This document shows, piece by piece, positions 27,845 to 36,814 of a stretch of DNA of 64,000 nucleotides. The stretch is from Pedobacter sp. B4-66 (GTDB lineage: Bacteria > Bacteroidota > Bacteroidia > Sphingobacteriales > Sphingobacteriaceae). The first letter of the stretch is position 1. Every line of letters starts with the position of its first letter. The DNA lies in assembly GCF_018492665.1 (NCBI RefSeq), contig NZ_JAFVME010000002.1, forward strand, positions 98,540 through 162,539, read 5' to 3'. Made by a program: the position numbers and the translations under genes. The notes beneath the pieces are model-generated. The model saw only the letters and a program-made list of their open reading frames with translations. It did not search any database and was not told where the DNA came from.

Positions 27845-29755
27845 TTAACTAATTTGAAGATGCAGTCTAATCTTAGCATGCAATTCTGTAGGACTAAATG
27901 GTTTTGCAACATAATCATCAATGCCCGCTTCCAAAATCTGCTTGCTAATTTCAGTCAGCAGCGATGCGGTTAAAGCAATAATTGGAAGTTGCTTAAACTT
28001 ATCATCAGCAATTGAGCGTATAACCTTAGTAGCTTCAAAGCCATCCATTTTTGGCATTTCCAAATCCATTAATACAAGATCGTAATGATTTTCTATAACT
28101 TTCTCAACAGCTTCAGTCCCTGTCCATGCACAATCTATATGGAGCCCCCACTTTTGCATAAATTTACTGGCTACAATAACATTTATCTCATTATCCTCAA
28201 CCAAAAGAACCTTGTAGCCGGCAAGGCTCGAGAAATTAAAAGGTGACTCGGGCAAATTCACGTTATCGCGCTTCTTTTTACTTTTCTTAAATTGTAGGTT
28301 AAAGGAGAAGCTTGATCCAACTCCAATTGAGCTCTTAACAGAAATTTCATTTCCCAACATCTCTATTAACCGTTTTGTTATTGCCAAACCTAAACCCGTT
28401 CCACCAAAAACTTTGGTGGTATTGGTACTTTCCTGAGTGAAACTCTCAAATATATAATCCTTATTATTTGCGTCTATACCAATCCCTGTATCAGTTACAA
28501 CAAAATTAATATCAACTAAGTTTCCTAACAAACTATTTAATGAAAGGTCAAGAATAACGCTTCCATCATTTGTAAATTTAATTGCGTTGCTTACCAGGTT
28601 ATTTAATATTTGCATTAGCCGTATCGGATCTCCAACTATCATTGCCGGCAAATCTGAATCCACCTTTATTTTAAATTTCAGCCCCTTTTCTTTTGCCTTT
28701 AAATAATGAGTCTCCTTAATGCTGTTCACCAACTCAATTAAATTAAAATCTATCTGCTCAAATAACATCTTCCCCGATTCGATTTTATTATAATCCAGCA
28801 CATCATTTATCAGATCTAGTAGACTCTCACTTGAAACCTTTAAAATCTTCAAACTATCTACCTGTTCAGGTTTAGGGTTTTCCTGTAAAAGCAAATTAGT
28901 TATTCCAATCACCGCATTCATTGGGGTTCTTATTTCATGACTCATATTAGATAAAAACTGTTGCTTGGCCATAGCCGCGTTCTCTGCTATCTGTTTTGCC
29001 TTTAACAATTCCTTTTCTACTTGTTTAATTTCGGTAATATCTGTTACCGCTCCTACAACCCTAACCGTTTTGCCATTTTCAACTATTGGAATACCAATAC
29101 TTCTAAAGCACTTCTGCGTACCTTTTGGCATAATTTCAATGTCATAAGACATTTGATTTTCGATTGCATTCTTCATCCCCTCTCTAATCAGCTCAGCACC
29201 ATCATCTTCGTATAAAATTGCAGCATCATTTAGGGAAGTTGTTTCCTCATTAATCCCCAATAGCAGCTTCATATTTTTAGTCCGATAAACGAGATCCGAC
29301 GCTACATCATATTCCCAACCGCCGGTCTTACTTATCTCTTCTCCTGTATTTAGCAAATCCACTGTTTGCCCCAATTTAATTTTAGCTTTTCGAAGTTCCT
29401 CCTCTACACCATTTTGTTGAGTGATATCTAAAAGGGTCCCAATAACTCCTCCTTCATCGAAAGGATCAGGACTAAGCATAACATCAAGGAATATTATTTT
29501 TCCTTGAATTTCCATATTTGTGATAAATTTAAGCGATTCACCAGCCAATGCGCGTCGCATTCGTGTACCTGCAGCAGGATACAACTCAAATATATTTTTA
29601 CCTACTGATTCATTATCCTTAACACCAAATACCTTCAATCCTAGCCCTACCGATCTGGTAAATATTCCGTCTTTATTAATCCTAAAAATGACAACGGGCA
29701 CGTTGTCTATTAACATCTGAAAAATATGAGTTCTCTCTTCTATTGATTCTTGCAT
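27845..29755 (-). CDS. Cytoplasmic hybrid histidine kinase (PAS-PAS-HisKA-HATPase-REC)
   Basis: 636 residues, no membrane segment. Two PAS domains (about 8-115 and 140-245; the first has VVIFRINKDGIF), then HisKA with the phospho-acceptor His273 in SNMSHEIRTPMNAV, HATPase_c (about 370-490; N box NLVSNAIKFTND, G1 DTGIGI, G2 GGTGLGLAI) and a C-terminal receiver with VLLVEDNEINV and phospho-acceptor Asp564 in LVLMDLEMPKMDG. No HPt or response-regulator gene is adjacent, so phosphotransfer must go elsewhere or the output is internal. The signal is unknown; soluble PAS domains suggest a cytoplasmic ligand or redox cue. Confidence 0.93.
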   Translation of the reverse strand: MQESIEERTHIFQMLIDNVPVVIFRINKDGIFTRSVGLGLKVFGVKDNESVGKNIFELYPAAGTRMRRALAGESLKFITNMEIQGKIIFLDVMLSPDPFDEGGVIGTLLDITQQNGVEEELRKAKIKLGQTVDLLNTGEEISKTGGWEYDVASDLVYRTKNMKLLLGINEETTSLNDAAILYEDDGAELIREGMKNAIENQMSYDIEIMPKGTQKCFRSIGIPIVENGKTVRVVGAVTDITEIKQVEKELLKAKQIAENAAMAKQQFLSNMSHEIRTPMNAVIGITNLLLQENPKPEQVDSLKILKVSSESLLDLINDVLDYNKIESGKMLFEQIDFNLIELVNSIKETHYLKAKEKGLKFKIKVDSDLPAMIVGDPIRLMQILNNLVSNAIKFTNDGSVILDLSLNSLLGNLVDINFVVTDTGIGIDANNKDYIFESFTQESTNTTKVFGGTGLGLAITKRLIEMLGNEISVKSSIGVGSSFSFNLQFKKSKKKRDNVNLPESPFNFSSLAGYKVLLVEDNEINVIVASKFMQKWGLHIDCAWTGTEAVEKVIENHYDLVLMDLEMPKMDGFEATKVIRSIADDKFKQLPIIALTASLLTEISKQILEAGIDDYVAKPFSPTELHAKIRLHLQIS

Positions 29756-29826
29756 TGTTAGCAGCTCGCAAATAACAGTTTTTTATATCCACCCTATTGC
29801 AATTTGCCCGCCAAAGTTTTATAAGC

Positions 29827-29857
29827 ACAAAAGCCAGCTTTAAAAGCTGGCTTTTGT
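29827..29857. terminator. Terminator-like hairpin
   Basis: Perfect 14-base stem (arms 29827-29840 and 29844-29857) with a 3-base minimal loop; T-rich on the plus-strand exit. It lies upstream of the histidine kinase start, so on the minus strand it would end a transcript coming from the GC-rich island rather than a known gene. Confidence 0.55.
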
Positions 29858-30012
29858 ATCATTCATGTATGCTGTGCCTGCCCTTCGTGGATCACCCACT
29901 CACAGGACTTTTTGTCAAATCAGATTTAAATTATTTCATGTATCTAATTTAACGAATCTTCTTTATCCTTTTAACAAATGTTATAAACAAATTAACATCT
30001 TATCATCATAAA

Positions 30013-30046
30013 AAAAGCAGGGTATCCATCCGAACACCCTGCTTTT
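30013..30046 (-). terminator. Terminator of the sigma factor-threonine dehydrogenase operon
   Basis: Perfect 11-base stem AAAAGCAGGGT/ACCCTGCTTTT, 12-base loop, followed by a T-run on the minus strand. It lies 38 bases beyond the dehydrogenase stop. Confidence 0.8.
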
Positions 30047-30083
30047 GAACCTAAATTAACCAATTACGAATAATTGTTTATCA

Positions 30084-31043
30084 TTATGGATATACCTCAA
30101 TATTGCTAAGCATATCTTTTACCATTCTCTTTAAATCATATGCAGGCTTCCATCCCCAGTCTTTAGTGGCAACACTGTCATCAATGCTTTGAGGCCAGCT
30201 ATCAGCAATCTGCTGACGGAAATCAGGAGCATAAGCAATCTCAAAACCAGGAACTTCCTGCGCAATTGCTTCATAAATTTCTTTTGGAGTAAAGCTTAAA
30301 GCACTCAAATTGTAAGCTGTACGTACAGATAATGACTCCGCAGGAGCATCCATCAATTCCAAAGTTGCACGTATTGCATCATGCATATACATCATTGGCA
30401 ATGCAGTATCTTCATTCAAAAAGCAAGTATACTTTTCGCCTTTTACAGCGCTATGAAAAATATCTACTGCATAATCAGTAGTACCACCACCGGGAGCACC
30501 GGTATAGCTAATCAAACCGGGATAACGTACACTACGCACATCAAGTCCATATTTTTCAAAATAATACTTACACCAATACTCACCCGCAGCTTTACTGATT
30601 CCATAAATTGTACTTGGCTCAGTAACACCTTGCTGCGGACAGTTTTCTTTCTTAGAATCAGGACCAAACACAGCAATACTACTTGGCCAGAACACTTTCC
30701 CTACTCTATACTTAACAGATAAATCAAGGATACTTAACAAGCTGTCCATATTTAACGCCCATGCCGCCTGAGGATTACGCTCTCCACTTGCCGAAAGCAT
30801 AGCCGCTAAATGATAAATCTGAGTAAATTTATTTTCAGCAATAAGGCTTTCAAGCGCTTCCTTATCCATTACATTTAATTGTATATAAGGCTGTTTTTCG
30901 AAAGAAACATCATCTTTCGGTCTGATATCAGCAGCCAATACATTTTCCTTTCCGTATCTCTCTCGTAGTTCATCAGTTAACTCTCTTCCAATTTGTCCAA
31001 GTGCTCCAATGATTAGTATATTTTCTTTCTGTTTCATTTTCAT
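30084..31043 (-). CDS. tdh: SDR-type L-threonine 3-dehydrogenase
   Basis: 319 residues of the extended SDR (epimerase-like) family. It oxidises L-threonine to 2-amino-3-ketobutyrate with NAD, feeding glycine formation. Seen: GALGQIG (13-19), HLAAMLSASGE, WPSSIAVFG, catalytic YGISK (Tyr147, Lys151), GGGTTDYAVDIFH and MYMHDAIRATLELM; this set matches the Bacteroidota threonine dehydrogenases rather than sugar epimerases. It begins one base after the stop of the sigma-factor gene, so the two share a transcript. An ATG two codons in is an alternative start. No kbl gene lies beside it. Confidence 0.9.
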   Translation of the reverse strand: MKMKQKENILIIGALGQIGRELTDELRERYGKENVLAADIRPKDDVSFEKQPYIQLNVMDKEALESLIAENKFTQIYHLAAMLSASGERNPQAAWALNMDSLLSILDLSVKYRVGKVFWPSSIAVFGPDSKKENCPQQGVTEPSTIYGISKAAGEYWCKYYFEKYGLDVRSVRYPGLISYTGAPGGGTTDYAVDIFHSAVKGEKYTCFLNEDTALPMMYMHDAIRATLELMDAPAESLSVRTAYNLSALSFTPKEIYEAIAQEVPGFEIAYAPDFRQQIADSWPQSIDDSVATKDWGWKPAYDLKRMVKDMLSNIEVYP

Positions 31044-31044
31044 T

Positions 31045-31905
31045 TTATAAATATTGTCTGAGTCGCCTCACCCCCTCCTCCTTACCAAGATTATGCAATG
31101 CCTGGTATTTTATCTTTCTAACACTTTCTTTGCTAAGCTCAAACAGATCAGCAATATCTTCCAGATGCATTGCTTCGTTGCCCTGCAAACCAAAGCTTAG
31201 TTGAATTACCTTCCGCTGCCTATCCGGAAGCTGATTTAACAATTGCCTAAGGCTATATTTTAAATCCTGCGATTGCAGTATAGCATCCGGTGCATCTATT
31301 GAGGTGTCTTCAAGAAATGTCATTATACCTGGCTTATCTTCATCATCATTCTGATTATCTAAAGAAACCGTATGCCCAGGGCTGTACTGATAAGCTTTTA
31401 ATCGATCAAGCGGTATCCCTGTAAAATCAGAAAGCTCCTCATCAGTGGGCAATCTTTCTAATTTCTGCTCCATTTCCATCTCCGAACGCCACAAATCCTG
31501 TATATCATTTACTTGATTCATTGGCAGTCTGATCATGCGCTTATAGTTTCCAATAGCCATCATCATCGACTGGCGAATCCACCACACTGCAAAAGAGATA
31601 AATTTAAATCCTCTACTTTCATCAAAGCGTTCAGCAGCCTTAACCAAGCCAGCGTTTCCTTCCGAAATCAAATCGGCTAGAGGCAAGCCTTGTCCTTCGT
31701 ACTTTTTAGCAACTGACACCACAAACCTAAGGTTCGAGTTTACCAGCCTTTGCAAGGCAGCAAGATCTCCCCCCTGAATTTTACGCCCGAGCATCACCTC
31801 TTCTTCTGCACTTAACAATGGGTACCCGGCAATATCATTCAGATATCTCCTAAGGGAATCATGGTCACGTTTAGTAAAAGATTTTTCTATCTTGATTTCT
31901 CTCAT
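31045..31905 (-). CDS. RNA polymerase sigma-70 factor, primary-type paralogue
   Basis: 286 residues from the ATG at 31905 (an in-frame GTG at 31914 is less likely). Region 1.2 (DSLRRYLNDIAGYPLLSAEEE), region 2 (LRFVVSVAKKYEGQGLPLADLISEGN, then RGFKFISFAVWWIRQSM), region 3 and region 4 (LPDRQRKVIQLSFGL; LEDIADLFELSKESVRKIKYQAL) are all present. It has the short architecture of the Bacteroidota primary sigma factor and ends RRLRQYL like RpoD, but differs from the housekeeping form I know at several core positions (IGNYKRMIRLPMNQVNDI). I infer a secondary, group 2-like sigma factor. Confidence 0.85.
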   Translation of the reverse strand: MREIKIEKSFTKRDHDSLRRYLNDIAGYPLLSAEEEVMLGRKIQGGDLAALQRLVNSNLRFVVSVAKKYEGQGLPLADLISEGNAGLVKAAERFDESRGFKFISFAVWWIRQSMMMAIGNYKRMIRLPMNQVNDIQDLWRSEMEMEQKLERLPTDEELSDFTGIPLDRLKAYQYSPGHTVSLDNQNDDEDKPGIMTFLEDTSIDAPDAILQSQDLKYSLRQLLNQLPDRQRKVIQLSFGLQGNEAMHLEDIADLFELSKESVRKIKYQALHNLGKEEGVRRLRQYL

Positions 31906-32143
31906 GCTTAGCACATTGCAGCCTGTAGTTGCATGGGCTAAGTTCTATAGTTGATTTGTTATATCCTTGGATATCGTATTTATCCGGAAATTATTCATAA
32001 CGCGCCCTAATGGTCAGAATTAAATTCCGCGTCCAAAAAAAACTGTAAGTAATCCCCAAATATTGTTGTCTTCCATTTGTTAATATGGGTTGAATGTTCT
32101 TTATTTGCACAGCAACTAAACTCATAAAAGCTGTCGTGGTTAT

Positions 32144-32623
32144 ATGAATCCAACCATCTTAGATCAGACAGATCTGGACATTCTTCGTCTGTTACAAAAA
32201 GACGCAAGGCTTACAAATAAAGAACTAGCCCTTAAACTACATAAGGGTAGTAGTACTATGTTCGAACGCGTAAGTCGACTTAGAGATCTGGGTTATATCA
32301 CCGGAAGTGTAACACTTATAGACCGTAATAAATTTGATGAACTGTGGATTTCTTTCACTCAGGTTCAACTAAATGACCATAGTGGCGAAGCACTTATTGC
32401 TTTTCAAACTGAAGTAATCCAATTTCCCGAAATATTAGAGTGCTACCATACTACCGGAGCTTTTGATTTCCTTCTTAAAATTGTGGTTAGCGATATGTCA
32501 GGATACAATAAGCTAATTGTAGAGAAACTTGCCAAACTTAAAAACGTAGGATCGTTGCAAAGCTGCTTTGTAGTGAATGAGGCTAAAAGAGAACTGGCCT
32601 ATCCGCTAAAGGATAGAATATAA
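32144..32623 (+). CDS. Lrp/AsnC family transcriptional regulator
   Basis: 159 residues. N-terminal winged HTH (LDILRLLQKDARLTNKELA, then STMFERVSRLRDLGYI) followed by a RAM ligand-binding domain (about 70-150; ILECYHTTGAFDFLLKIVV). Lrp-type regulators bind amino acids and control amino-acid catabolism or transport. It is transcribed away from the sigma factor-threonine dehydrogenase operon, across a 238-base spacer, so threonine or its products are a reasonable guess for the ligand (inference). Confidence 0.92.
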   Translation: MNPTILDQTDLDILRLLQKDARLTNKELALKLHKGSSTMFERVSRLRDLGYITGSVTLIDRNKFDELWISFTQVQLNDHSGEALIAFQTEVIQFPEILECYHTTGAFDFLLKIVVSDMSGYNKLIVEKLAKLKNVGSLQSCFVVNEAKRELAYPLKDRI

Positions 32624-32624
32624 A

Positions 32625-32653
32625 AAAGGTCCGGCTTATTAAACCGAACCTTT
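32625..32653. terminator. Bidirectional terminator between Lrp gene and leuS
   Basis: Arms AAAGGTCCGG (32625-32634) and CCGAACCTTT (32644-32653) pair at 9 of 10 positions; A-run before and T-run after. It separates the two convergent genes. Confidence 0.7.
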
Positions 32654-32672
32654 CATCTATTTTTAGATCAAC

Positions 32673-35471
32673 TTAGATTACAATATTCACAATCCGTCCT
32701 TTTACAACGATTACCTTTTTAGGTGCTTTACCTTCAAGATACTTCTGAACATGCTCATCAGCTAAAACAATCTCTTCAATGGCTGCAGGTTCTAAAGTAA
32801 GACTCAAGTTCATGTTCAAACGAGTTTTTCCGTTTACAGAAATCGGATAACTAAACTCATCCTCTACCATATAAGCAGGGTTAAACTCAGGATATTTAGC
32901 ATAAGACAAACTACCTTCCTCATGGCCTAATAATACCCATAGCTCCTCACAAATGTGTGGCGCATAAGAAGCAAGCACAATTACTAAATCTTCAAGTACC
33001 TGACGGTTCTTACATTTCAAATCTGTAAGCTCGTTAACAGCAATCATAAAGCTCGACACCGAAGTATTGAACGAGAAACGCTCAACATCATCCTGTACCT
33101 TTTTAATGATTTTATGCAAAGCTTTCAACTCAGCTTTTGTTGGCACCGAATCACTAACATTAAACTGCCAAGCCTCATTATGGAACAAACGCCAGAATTT
33201 GCGTAAAAACTTAAAAACACCTTCAATACCGTTAGTATTCCATGGCTTACTTTGCTCAAGCGGACCAAGGAACATCTCATACATTCTCAAAGTATCTGCT
33301 CCGTAGCTTTCAATTAGTACATCAGGATTTACAACGTTGAATTTAGACTTAGACATTTTCTCCACTTCAACACCGCAGATGTATTTTCCATTCTCCAAAA
33401 CAAATTCCGCTTCAGCAAATTCAGGTCTGAACAACTTAAACTTCTCAATATTCAGAATCTCGTTTTCTACAATGTTTACATCAACATGCAATGCTGATGT
33501 TTTATAATCCTTTTTTAAACCATGAGAAACCAAAGTATTAGTACCGCGGCCATCCTCATCAATCACACGATATACAAAGTTACTTCTACCTTGTATCATC
33601 CCCTGGTTAATTAGTTTTTTGAAAGGCTCTTCTTCCTGTACATACCCTAAATCTTTTAGGAATTTGTTCCAGAAACGACTGTACAACAAATGTCCCGTTG
33701 CATGCTCAGAACCACCGATATACAAATCAACATCTTTCCAATAAGAAACAGCCTCTTTAGATGCGAAGTCCGAATCATTCTTAGCATCCATATAACGATA
33801 CCAATACCAGCTAGACCCTGCCCATCCCGGCATTGTGCTCAACTCATATTCGTACTCATCATCGTAGCTCCAATTCTCCGCACGACCCAATGGAGGTTCG
33901 CCAGTTTCAGTCGGCAAATATTTATCAATCTCAGGAAGTATCAATGGCAACTCCTCTTCTTTAATTAAATATGGCAAGCCATCTTTAAAATAAACAGGAA
34001 TTGGCTCACCCCAATAACGCTGTCTGCCGAAAATAGCATCTCGCATACGGTAGTTAACCTTTGCCTTACCTGCATCTTTTTCTTCTAACCAGGCATTTAA
34101 AGTCTGAGTAGCTTCAGTATAATTCATTCCGTTAATAAAACCGGAATTGATGTATTTACCTTCTTTAGTAGCATCAGCCTGATGTTCAACATCTTTTTGT
34201 GCATCAAGAATCTGAACAATTGGCAAGTTAAAATGCGTAGCAAATAGCCAATCGCGCTGATCGCCACTTGGCACACCCATTACCGCACCAGTTCCGTAAC
34301 CTGCAAGCACATAATCCGCAATCCAAAGCTGAACACGTTCGCCGCTTACCGGATTAATTACATAGCTACCAGTAAAGGCACCTGATACAGTTTTAGTATC
34401 AGCCATACGGTCAAGTTCAGATTTCTTCTTGGTTTTGGCGATGTAAGCATTAATATCATCCAGCTGTGCTGGAGTAGTTAACGCAGTAACAAGCTCATGC
34501 TCTGGCGCTAAAACCAGATATGAAACACCAAATATAGTATCTACACGTGTAGTGAAAACTTCGATATGACCAGGAATTCCTTCAGGAGCATTTTCGATAG
34601 CAAATTTAACACTTGCCCCAACGCTTTTGCCAATCCAGTTGCGTTGCATTTCTTTAACCGGTTCTGGCCAGTCAATTGTATTTAAGCCCTGTAATAAACG
34701 CTCTGCATAAGCAGAAATACGCATACTCCACTGCATCATTTTTTTCTGTTCAACAGGATGCCCACCACGTTCCGAATATCCATCTTTCACCTCATCATTA
34801 GCAAGCACAGTTCCCAATGCTGGGCACCAGTTTACAGTACTTTCTCTTAAATAAGTAAGACGATATTTCAACAATTCTTCTTGTTTTTCCTCGCTGGTCA
34901 TTGTTGCCCAGTCGCTAGGCAAGAAAGACTTAACCTCTTCATCGCAAACCGCCTTTACATCAGCACTGCCCGAAGCATTAAATTTTTCAATTAACGTAGT
35001 GATGTCTTCAGCTCTGTCAGTTTCAAGGTTATACCATGAATTAAACAATTGCATAAAAATCCACTGTGTCCATTTATAATATCCTGGGTCACTGGTACGC
35101 ACCTCTTTACTCCAATCAAAAGAGAAACCAATTTTATCCAATTGTTCTCTATAAGTATTGATATTAGTTTCGGTAGTTAAAGCCGGGTGCTGCCCAGTTT
35201 GAATCGCATACTGTTCTGCCGGTAATCCAAATGAATCGTATCCCATTGGATGCAAAACATTGAACCCTTTTAATCTTTTGTATCTCGCAAATATATCGGA
35301 AGCAATGTAACCGAGTGGATGACCCACGTGTAAACCTGCCCCAGATGGGTAAGGAAACATATCGAGAACGTAAAACTTTGGTTTTGTTGTATCTTTTTCT
35401 GCTTTAAATGTCTGATTTTGAGCCCAGATCTTTTGCCACTTCTGTTCTATTTCTTTAAATTGGTAATCCAT
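32673..35471 (-). CDS. leuS: Leucyl-tRNA synthetase
   Basis: 932 residues, within the normal range for the bacterial enzyme. The HIGH-type motif is HVGH (48-51) in YPSGAGLHVGHPLGY. The class I KMSKS loop is EKMSKSKFNVVNP at roughly residue 705. The CP1 editing domain occupies about 220-420 (EVFTTRVDTIFGVSYLVLAPEH; GYGTGAVMGVPSGDQRD, with the conserved threonine-rich and D-containing loops). Mean length and motifs are complete; no truncation. Its promoter is probably the box at 35496-35503. Confidence 0.97.
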   Translation of the reverse strand: MDYQFKEIEQKWQKIWAQNQTFKAEKDTTKPKFYVLDMFPYPSGAGLHVGHPLGYIASDIFARYKRLKGFNVLHPMGYDSFGLPAEQYAIQTGQHPALTTETNINTYREQLDKIGFSFDWSKEVRTSDPGYYKWTQWIFMQLFNSWYNLETDRAEDITTLIEKFNASGSADVKAVCDEEVKSFLPSDWATMTSEEKQEELLKYRLTYLRESTVNWCPALGTVLANDEVKDGYSERGGHPVEQKKMMQWSMRISAYAERLLQGLNTIDWPEPVKEMQRNWIGKSVGASVKFAIENAPEGIPGHIEVFTTRVDTIFGVSYLVLAPEHELVTALTTPAQLDDINAYIAKTKKKSELDRMADTKTVSGAFTGSYVINPVSGERVQLWIADYVLAGYGTGAVMGVPSGDQRDWLFATHFNLPIVQILDAQKDVEHQADATKEGKYINSGFINGMNYTEATQTLNAWLEEKDAGKAKVNYRMRDAIFGRQRYWGEPIPVYFKDGLPYLIKEEELPLILPEIDKYLPTETGEPPLGRAENWSYDDEYEYELSTMPGWAGSSWYWYRYMDAKNDSDFASKEAVSYWKDVDLYIGGSEHATGHLLYSRFWNKFLKDLGYVQEEEPFKKLINQGMIQGRSNFVYRVIDEDGRGTNTLVSHGLKKDYKTSALHVDVNIVENEILNIEKFKLFRPEFAEAEFVLENGKYICGVEVEKMSKSKFNVVNPDVLIESYGADTLRMYEMFLGPLEQSKPWNTNGIEGVFKFLRKFWRLFHNEAWQFNVSDSVPTKAELKALHKIIKKVQDDVERFSFNTSVSSFMIAVNELTDLKCKNRQVLEDLVIVLASYAPHICEELWVLLGHEEGSLSYAKYPEFNPAYMVEDEFSYPISVNGKTRLNMNLSLTLEPAAIEEIVLADEHVQKYLEGKAPKKVIVVKGRIVNIVI

Positions 35472-35495
35472 TACTGCTAATTCCTTTATATCCCG

Positions 35496-35503
35496 CGAAA
35501 ATA
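35496..35503 (-). promoter_or_regulatory. Promoter -7 box of leuS
   Basis: TATTTTCG on the minus strand, a common variant of TAnnTTTG, 25 bases before the leuS ATG, in the wider context TTATTTTCGC. The same block precedes ftsX. Confidence 0.4.
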
Positions 35504-35534
35504 AAGAAATTAAGGGGGTTACAGAAAAGTTTGG

Positions 35535-36797
35535 CTAAGAAGTTTTTATTTCCTTTTTGCGATGTACATCTGTGAGCGAAAATTTGCCAAACAAAAAGTG
35601 CTTTGGCGACTTGTTTTCCGAGGCATTATAGATACTATTAGCCCCTGATACGAGGTAAGAAACTACGCAGGCAATTACCACATAAACACCACACGAAACC
35701 CCAAAAAGCTCCATTGCCATGATGCAACAAGCTACCGGCGTTTTGGCCGCACCTGCAAAAACTGCTACAAAACCCATCCCTGCCAGCAGACCAACAGGTA
35801 GCGGAAGCCAAAATGAAAGCGCACTACCGAGGGTAGCCCCTATAAAAAAGAGGGGTGTAACCTCTCCTCCTTTAAAACCTGCCCCAAGGGTAACCGCCGT
35901 TAAAAGAATTTTCAAAGCAAAATCTTGCGGCTCTGAACTTTGCACAAAAGAATCAACTATTGTTGGTATCCCCAAACCTATATATTTATAAGTGCCCAAC
36001 AGTAAAACGATACCTACAACTATAAAACCACCAACAAAAGGGCGCAATGGCGAGTATTTAATCTTCTTAAAGATCACGGATACTTGATGTGTTAACCTTA
36101 CAAACAATATAGCGGCAGCACTAAAAACCAAACCTGCGAATATGCTGTAAGCAATCCCTCTTAAAGATATTCCAGGTACCATGTCAATATGGTAATGTGT
36201 ATGCCCAACGCCCCATAAGCTGGTAACATATGCGCTTAAAAATGCCGTTGCCAATGCAGGAATTATTGCTTTATAGGGGATTTTAGTAAGCAATAAAACC
36301 TCAATCCCAAAAATTACACCAGCCAATGGGGTTCCAAAAACTGAAGCAAAACCGGCACTTAGACCCGCAATAAGAAGCACAGTCCGCTCTTGCTTACTTA
36401 AATGAAAGATCTTGTGAAACTGATCGGCCGCAGCTGCCGACATTTGTAAAGCTGTACCCTCCCTACCTGCAGAACCACCAAAAAAATGTGTTGCCACAGT
36501 GCCTAACAGAACCAAAGGAGCCATCCTAAATGGAATAACATCTTTGGGGTTATGAATGGTATCAAAAACAAGATTATTCCCACGCTCAATACTTTTATCT
36601 GAGTAATGATAAATTAATCCAATCGCCAATCCTCCAAGTGGCAATAGGTAAAGAACATAAGGATGTTGTGTTCTAAAATTTGTTGCAAGATCTAATGATG
36701 TTAAAAATAATGCAGACATGGTGCCTGCGACGAAACTGAGCAGAATGATGATTAATAACCACTTGCTTAACTTATAAATGAGCTTTTTATCAACCAT
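35535..36797 (-). CDS. ClC-family chloride channel/transporter
   Basis: 420 residues from the ATG at 36797; a TTG four codons upstream would lie inside the -7 box, so it is not the start. About 10-11 membrane helices. ClC selectivity segments are visible: GSAGREGTALQMS (GREGP-type) and GFKGGEVTPLFFIGATLG (GxFxP-type). The usual GSGIP segment is not obvious, and no CBS domains follow. It moves chloride or, as an H+/Cl- or fluoride exchanger, other halides. The gluing E of the GREG motif is present, consistent with exchange. Confidence 0.9.
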   Translation of the reverse strand: MVDKKLIYKLSKWLLIIILLSFVAGTMSALFLTSLDLATNFRTQHPYVLYLLPLGGLAIGLIYHYSDKSIERGNNLVFDTIHNPKDVIPFRMAPLVLLGTVATHFFGGSAGREGTALQMSAAAADQFHKIFHLSKQERTVLLIAGLSAGFASVFGTPLAGVIFGIEVLLLTKIPYKAIIPALATAFLSAYVTSLWGVGHTHYHIDMVPGISLRGIAYSIFAGLVFSAAAILFVRLTHQVSVIFKKIKYSPLRPFVGGFIVVGIVLLLGTYKYIGLGIPTIVDSFVQSSEPQDFALKILLTAVTLGAGFKGGEVTPLFFIGATLGSALSFWLPLPVGLLAGMGFVAVFAGAAKTPVACCIMAMELFGVSCGVYVVIACVVSYLVSGANSIYNASENKSPKHFLFGKFSLTDVHRKKEIKTS

Positions 36798-36806
36798 AAG
36801 GGAAGT

Positions 36807-36814
36807 CAAATATA
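36807..36814 (-). promoter_or_regulatory. Promoter -7 box of the ClC gene
   Basis: TATATTTG on the minus strand matches TAnnTTTG exactly. The ATG is only 9 bases further on, so the messenger should be nearly leaderless. Confidence 0.5.

Larger units (their letters stand above)
29756..30083. other. Gene-free spacer with two hairpins and a structured GC-rich island
   Basis: A 328-base spacer between the histidine kinase and the threonine dehydrogenase gene. It holds two perfect hairpins (29827-29857 and 30013-30046, listed separately) and, between them, an unusually GC-rich 40-base island (29872-29911) with nested pairings CTGTG/CACAG and GTGG/CCAC. The rest is plain AT-rich DNA. See the corresponding finding. 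Confidence 0.6.

Noticed and set aside
32007..32207. 66-residue minus-strand frame over the spacer and start of the Lrp gene
   Set aside because: It overlaps the well-supported Lrp gene and has no recognisable domain.
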